From DATDMG01 sp036518955 (GTDB taxonomy: Bacteria; Actinomycetota; Actinomycetes; Actinomycetales; Kineosporiaceae), in assembly GCA_036518955.1 (NCBI GenBank), contig DATDMG010000320.1, positions 1 through 54,177 of the forward strand: 54,177 nt of DNA, written 5' to 3'. Positions 52,376 to 54,177 of the stretch are shown in pieces. The translations under genes were made by a program, and so were the position numbers. Each line of letters begins with the position of its first letter. Position 1 is the stretch's first letter. The notes beneath the pieces are model-generated. The model made no database searches. It was not told the origin of the DNA and worked only from the letters and a program-made list of their open reading frames with translations.

Positions 52376-54177
52376 GTGTCCGACGTCCGGGTGCTGGTGC
52401 TCGAGGACGAGAGTGCCGATGCCGAGCTCGCCGTCTGGACCCTGGCCGACCAGGGGGTTCCGGTGGGCGCGGTATCCGTGGCGAGTACCCGGGAGGCGTT
52501 CGAGCGATCGCTGGACGACTTCCAGCCGCACGTGATTCTCTCGGATTACACCGTGCCCTCCCTCAACGGGGAGGACGCCCTGCGCCTCGCCAGTCAACGG
52601 CGTCCGGACGTGCCGTTCATCTTCCTCACCGGCACCCTCGGGGAGGACCGGGCGGTCGAGCTGCTCAAGGCTGGTGCCTGGGACTACGTCCTGAAGAGCC
52701 GGATGGCCAAGCTGGGGCCGGCGGTGACCCGGGCCTTGAGGGAGGCGGCCCAGAGCCGGGTCCGGCTCCGGCTGGAGGCCGAGCGCGAGGCCATGTTGGC
52801 CGAGCTGAGGCAGAGCGACGAGCGGCTGCGGGCAGCGCTCGGGCAGCTGCGGGCAGCGCTCGGGCAGCTGCAGGGGTTGCAGGAGTTGACGGAGGCCTTC
52901 GCCGGGGTGCTGCAGCTGCCCGACGTCCTCGAGGTGCTGCGGCGCGTCGCGGCCCCCGCGCTCGGCCTCGTCGCCGGCGCGGTGATCCTCACGGATCCGG
53001 GCGGGACGCCGCCGCAGGTCCACTGCTGGACGAGCACCGCCGAGCCGACCGGGCCCGCCGGGCTGACCGGGCCCGCCGAGGTCGCCGCGCCGGCTCACCG
53101 CGCCGCCGGATGGCGGCACGTCGACGAGCAGCAGGTGGCGCTGGGCCTGCGGCAGCTGGTCGACGACGGCAGGGCGCGGTACCTGTCGGACGCCGCGGAG
53201 GTGTGCCAAGCCGTCCCTGGCTGGCGGTCGTGCTCACCGGGCGAGGCGTGCGCCGTCCTGCCACTGGGGGGCGCGCGTCCGGTCGGGGTGCTCGCGTTGT
53301 CGTGGCCGGGCCGCCGATCATTCCCGGACGCCGAACGGGCGTTCCTGGAGACCATCGCGGCCCAGTGCCGCCAGGCGCTGGAGCGGGCGCGCCTGATCGA
53401 GAGCCAGGCGACCGTGGCCCATGCCCTGCAGCGAGCGTTGCTGCCGTCGGATCTGCCGGCCCTGCCGTGGCTGCGGTCGGTGGCGCGATACCTGCCCGCG
53501 CACGGAGATGCGGTCGGCGGGGACTGGTACGACCTGCTCACCCTGCCTGACGGGCGGGTGGCGATGGTGATGGGCGACGTCGAGGGCCACAGCCCCGCCG
53601 CATCGGCGATCATGGGTCAGGTGCGCAACGTGCTGCGCGCGTACCTCGCCGAGGGGCACAACGCGGCCGAGATCATGCGTAGGGTCAACGAGTTCATGAC
53701 GAGCCATGTCGACGTCCTGATCACGTGCTGCTACGCGGAGATCGATCCCGAGGCGTACATGGTCACCACCGTGAGCGCCGGCCACCCCCTACCGGTGGTG
53801 ATGGACCGCTCCGGCGGCGTCGTGCAGCTTCCCGTCGAGGTGGGCCTGCCGCTGGGGCTGCAGGTGTCCGCTCACTACGCCGAGCACACCAGCGTGCTGC
53901 CGCTCGGCGGCCGGCTGGTGATGTTCACCGACGGGCTGGTGGACAGCGATCGGGCGGTCCATGACGGGATCGACGCGTTCATGCAGTGTCTGCGCGAACA
54001 CGCCGGTGACGAGCCGGACGCCCTGGCCGACGCTCTCGTGGCCCGGCCCGCCGACGCCCCGCCGCTGCCGGACGACGCGGCGCTGCTGGTGGTGGAGCTC
54101 ACCGGTGCCGCGGTGCCGAACGTCGCGGAGGGTCGGACGGCGTCGCGGACCTTTCGCTCGACGCCGGCCGCCGCGCC
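52376..54177 (+). CDS. Response regulator-GAF-PP2C phosphatase (RsbU-like), cut by the window end
   Basis: At least 600 residues, open at the right edge. The GTG at 52376 gives a canonical receiver domain start (V-R-V-L-V-L-E-D-E); an ATG at 52286 with GAGG before it would add 30 polar residues. Receiver: phosphoacceptor Asp57 in L-S-D-Y-T, T-G-T in F-L-T-G-T-L-G-E, Lys107. A coiled coil (residues about 125-175) follows, with an exact heptad duplication L-R-A-A-L-G-Q. Residues 180-340 are GAF-like. The PP2C part shows G-D-A-V-G-G-D-W-Y-D and M-G-D-V-E-G-H-S, metal-binding motifs, then A-G-H-P and F-T-D-G-L-V. A phosphorylated receiver would switch on dephosphorylation of an anti-sigma antagonist. 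Confidence 0.92.
   Translation, partial: MSDVRVLVLEDESADAELAVWTLADQGVPVGAVSVASTREAFERSLDDFQPHVILSDYTVPSLNGEDALRLASQRRPDVPFIFLTGTLGEDRAVELLKAGAWDYVLKSRMAKLGPAVTRALREAAQSRVRLRLEAEREAMLAELRQSDERLRAALGQLRAALGQLQGLQELTEAFAGVLQLPDVLEVLRRVAAPALGLVAGAVILTDPGGTPPQVHCWTSTAEPTGPAGLTGPAEVAAPAHRAAGWRHVDEQQVALGLRQLVDDGRARYLSDAAEVCQAVPGWRSCSPGEACAVLPLGGARPVGVLALSWPGRRSFPDAERAFLETIAAQCRQALERARLIESQATVAHALQRALLPSDLPALPWLRSVARYLPAHGDAVGGDWYDLLTLPDGRVAMVMGDVEGHSPAASAIMGQVRNVLRAYLAEGHNAAEIMRRVNEFMTSHVDVLITCCYAEIDPEAYMVTTVSAGHPLPVVMDRSGGVVQLPVEVGLPLGLQVSAHYAEHTSVLPLGGRLVMFTDGLVDSDRAVHDGIDAFMQCLREHAGDEPDALADALVARPADAPPLPDDAALLVVELTGAAVPNVAEGRTASRTFRSTPAAA
52825..52866 (+). repeat. Exact 21-bp tandem duplication in the coiled coil
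   Basis: Two identical 21-base units (52825-52845, 52846-52866) encode L-R-A-A-L-G-Q twice, followed by a related third heptad L-Q-G-L-Q-E-L. Exactly one heptad long, so the duplication lengthens the coiled coil between receiver and GAF domain without changing its register. Confidence 0.9.

Overview
The window is chromosomal DNA from a very GC-rich actinomycete. The evidence is heavy use of G/C third codon positions and GTG starts, a mycothiol-dependent nitroreductase homologue, a group II (GlbO-type) truncated haemoglobin, an Eis-type acetyltransferase, a fused urease gamma/beta subunit, a Nei2-type glycosylase and a tRNA whose CCA end is not encoded. I cannot assign a genus from the sequence. 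There is no prophage, integrative element or CRISPR array. The only signs of mobile or decayed DNA are four small remnants (MFS permease, trans-aconitate methyltransferase-like, IS701-type transposase, an unassigned ORF tail).

Layout. 1-1.4 kb: a low-complexity protein with an exact hexapeptide repeat. 1.4-9.7 kb: a carbohydrate island with an MFS pseudogene, a LacI regulator, a lipoprotein and two permeases of a sugar ABC importer (no ATPase), a small membrane protein and a convergent secreted GH51 arabinofuranosidase with two AbfB domains. 10.2 kb: tRNA-Arg(TCT). 10.6-14.5 kb: a translationally coupled pair of P-loop GTPases. 14.7-18.7 kb: cobalamin genes cobD, cobT and a CysG-type fusion, ending at a strong hairpin and a 22-bp tandem repeat shared with the convergent GH13 glucosidase. 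20.9 kb: EttA-type ABC-F protein. 22.6-30.9 kb: an acyl-CoA catabolic locus with a TetR repressor and cyclase divergent from an acyl-CoA dehydrogenase/SDR/quinone oxidoreductase operon, followed by another SDR, an APH-like kinase and a thioesterase.

31.0-39.7 kb: GlbO, MscS channel coupled to a prolyl oligopeptidase, MalQ, aminopeptidase N. 39.9-42.6 kb: DsbA-like nitroreductase homologue, an AT-richer scar with transposase debris, RpiB and Nei2. 42.7-45.3 kb: Eis-like acetyltransferase and a membrane PP2C phosphatase. 45.3-47.7 kb: a two-gene urease (fused gamma/beta, alpha) with no accessory genes. 47.9-51.8 kb: a CsoR/CstR-type repressor coupled to a methyltransferase, a second methyltransferase, a DinB protein and an SRPBCC protein. 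52.4 kb to the end: a response regulator-GAF-PP2C phosphatase that runs off the window.

Most genes are ordinary housekeeping or catabolic genes. The observations most worth following are the orphan urease with a replaced flap cysteine, the ligand-deficient CsoR homologue, the separated dehydrogenase/kinase pair resembling the two halves of ACAD10/11, the acidic N-terminal extension on CobD, the 22-bp repeat that copies a gene's 3' end, and a 119-bp inverted-repeat structure at 50.5 kb. I did not find a clearly new multi-gene system.
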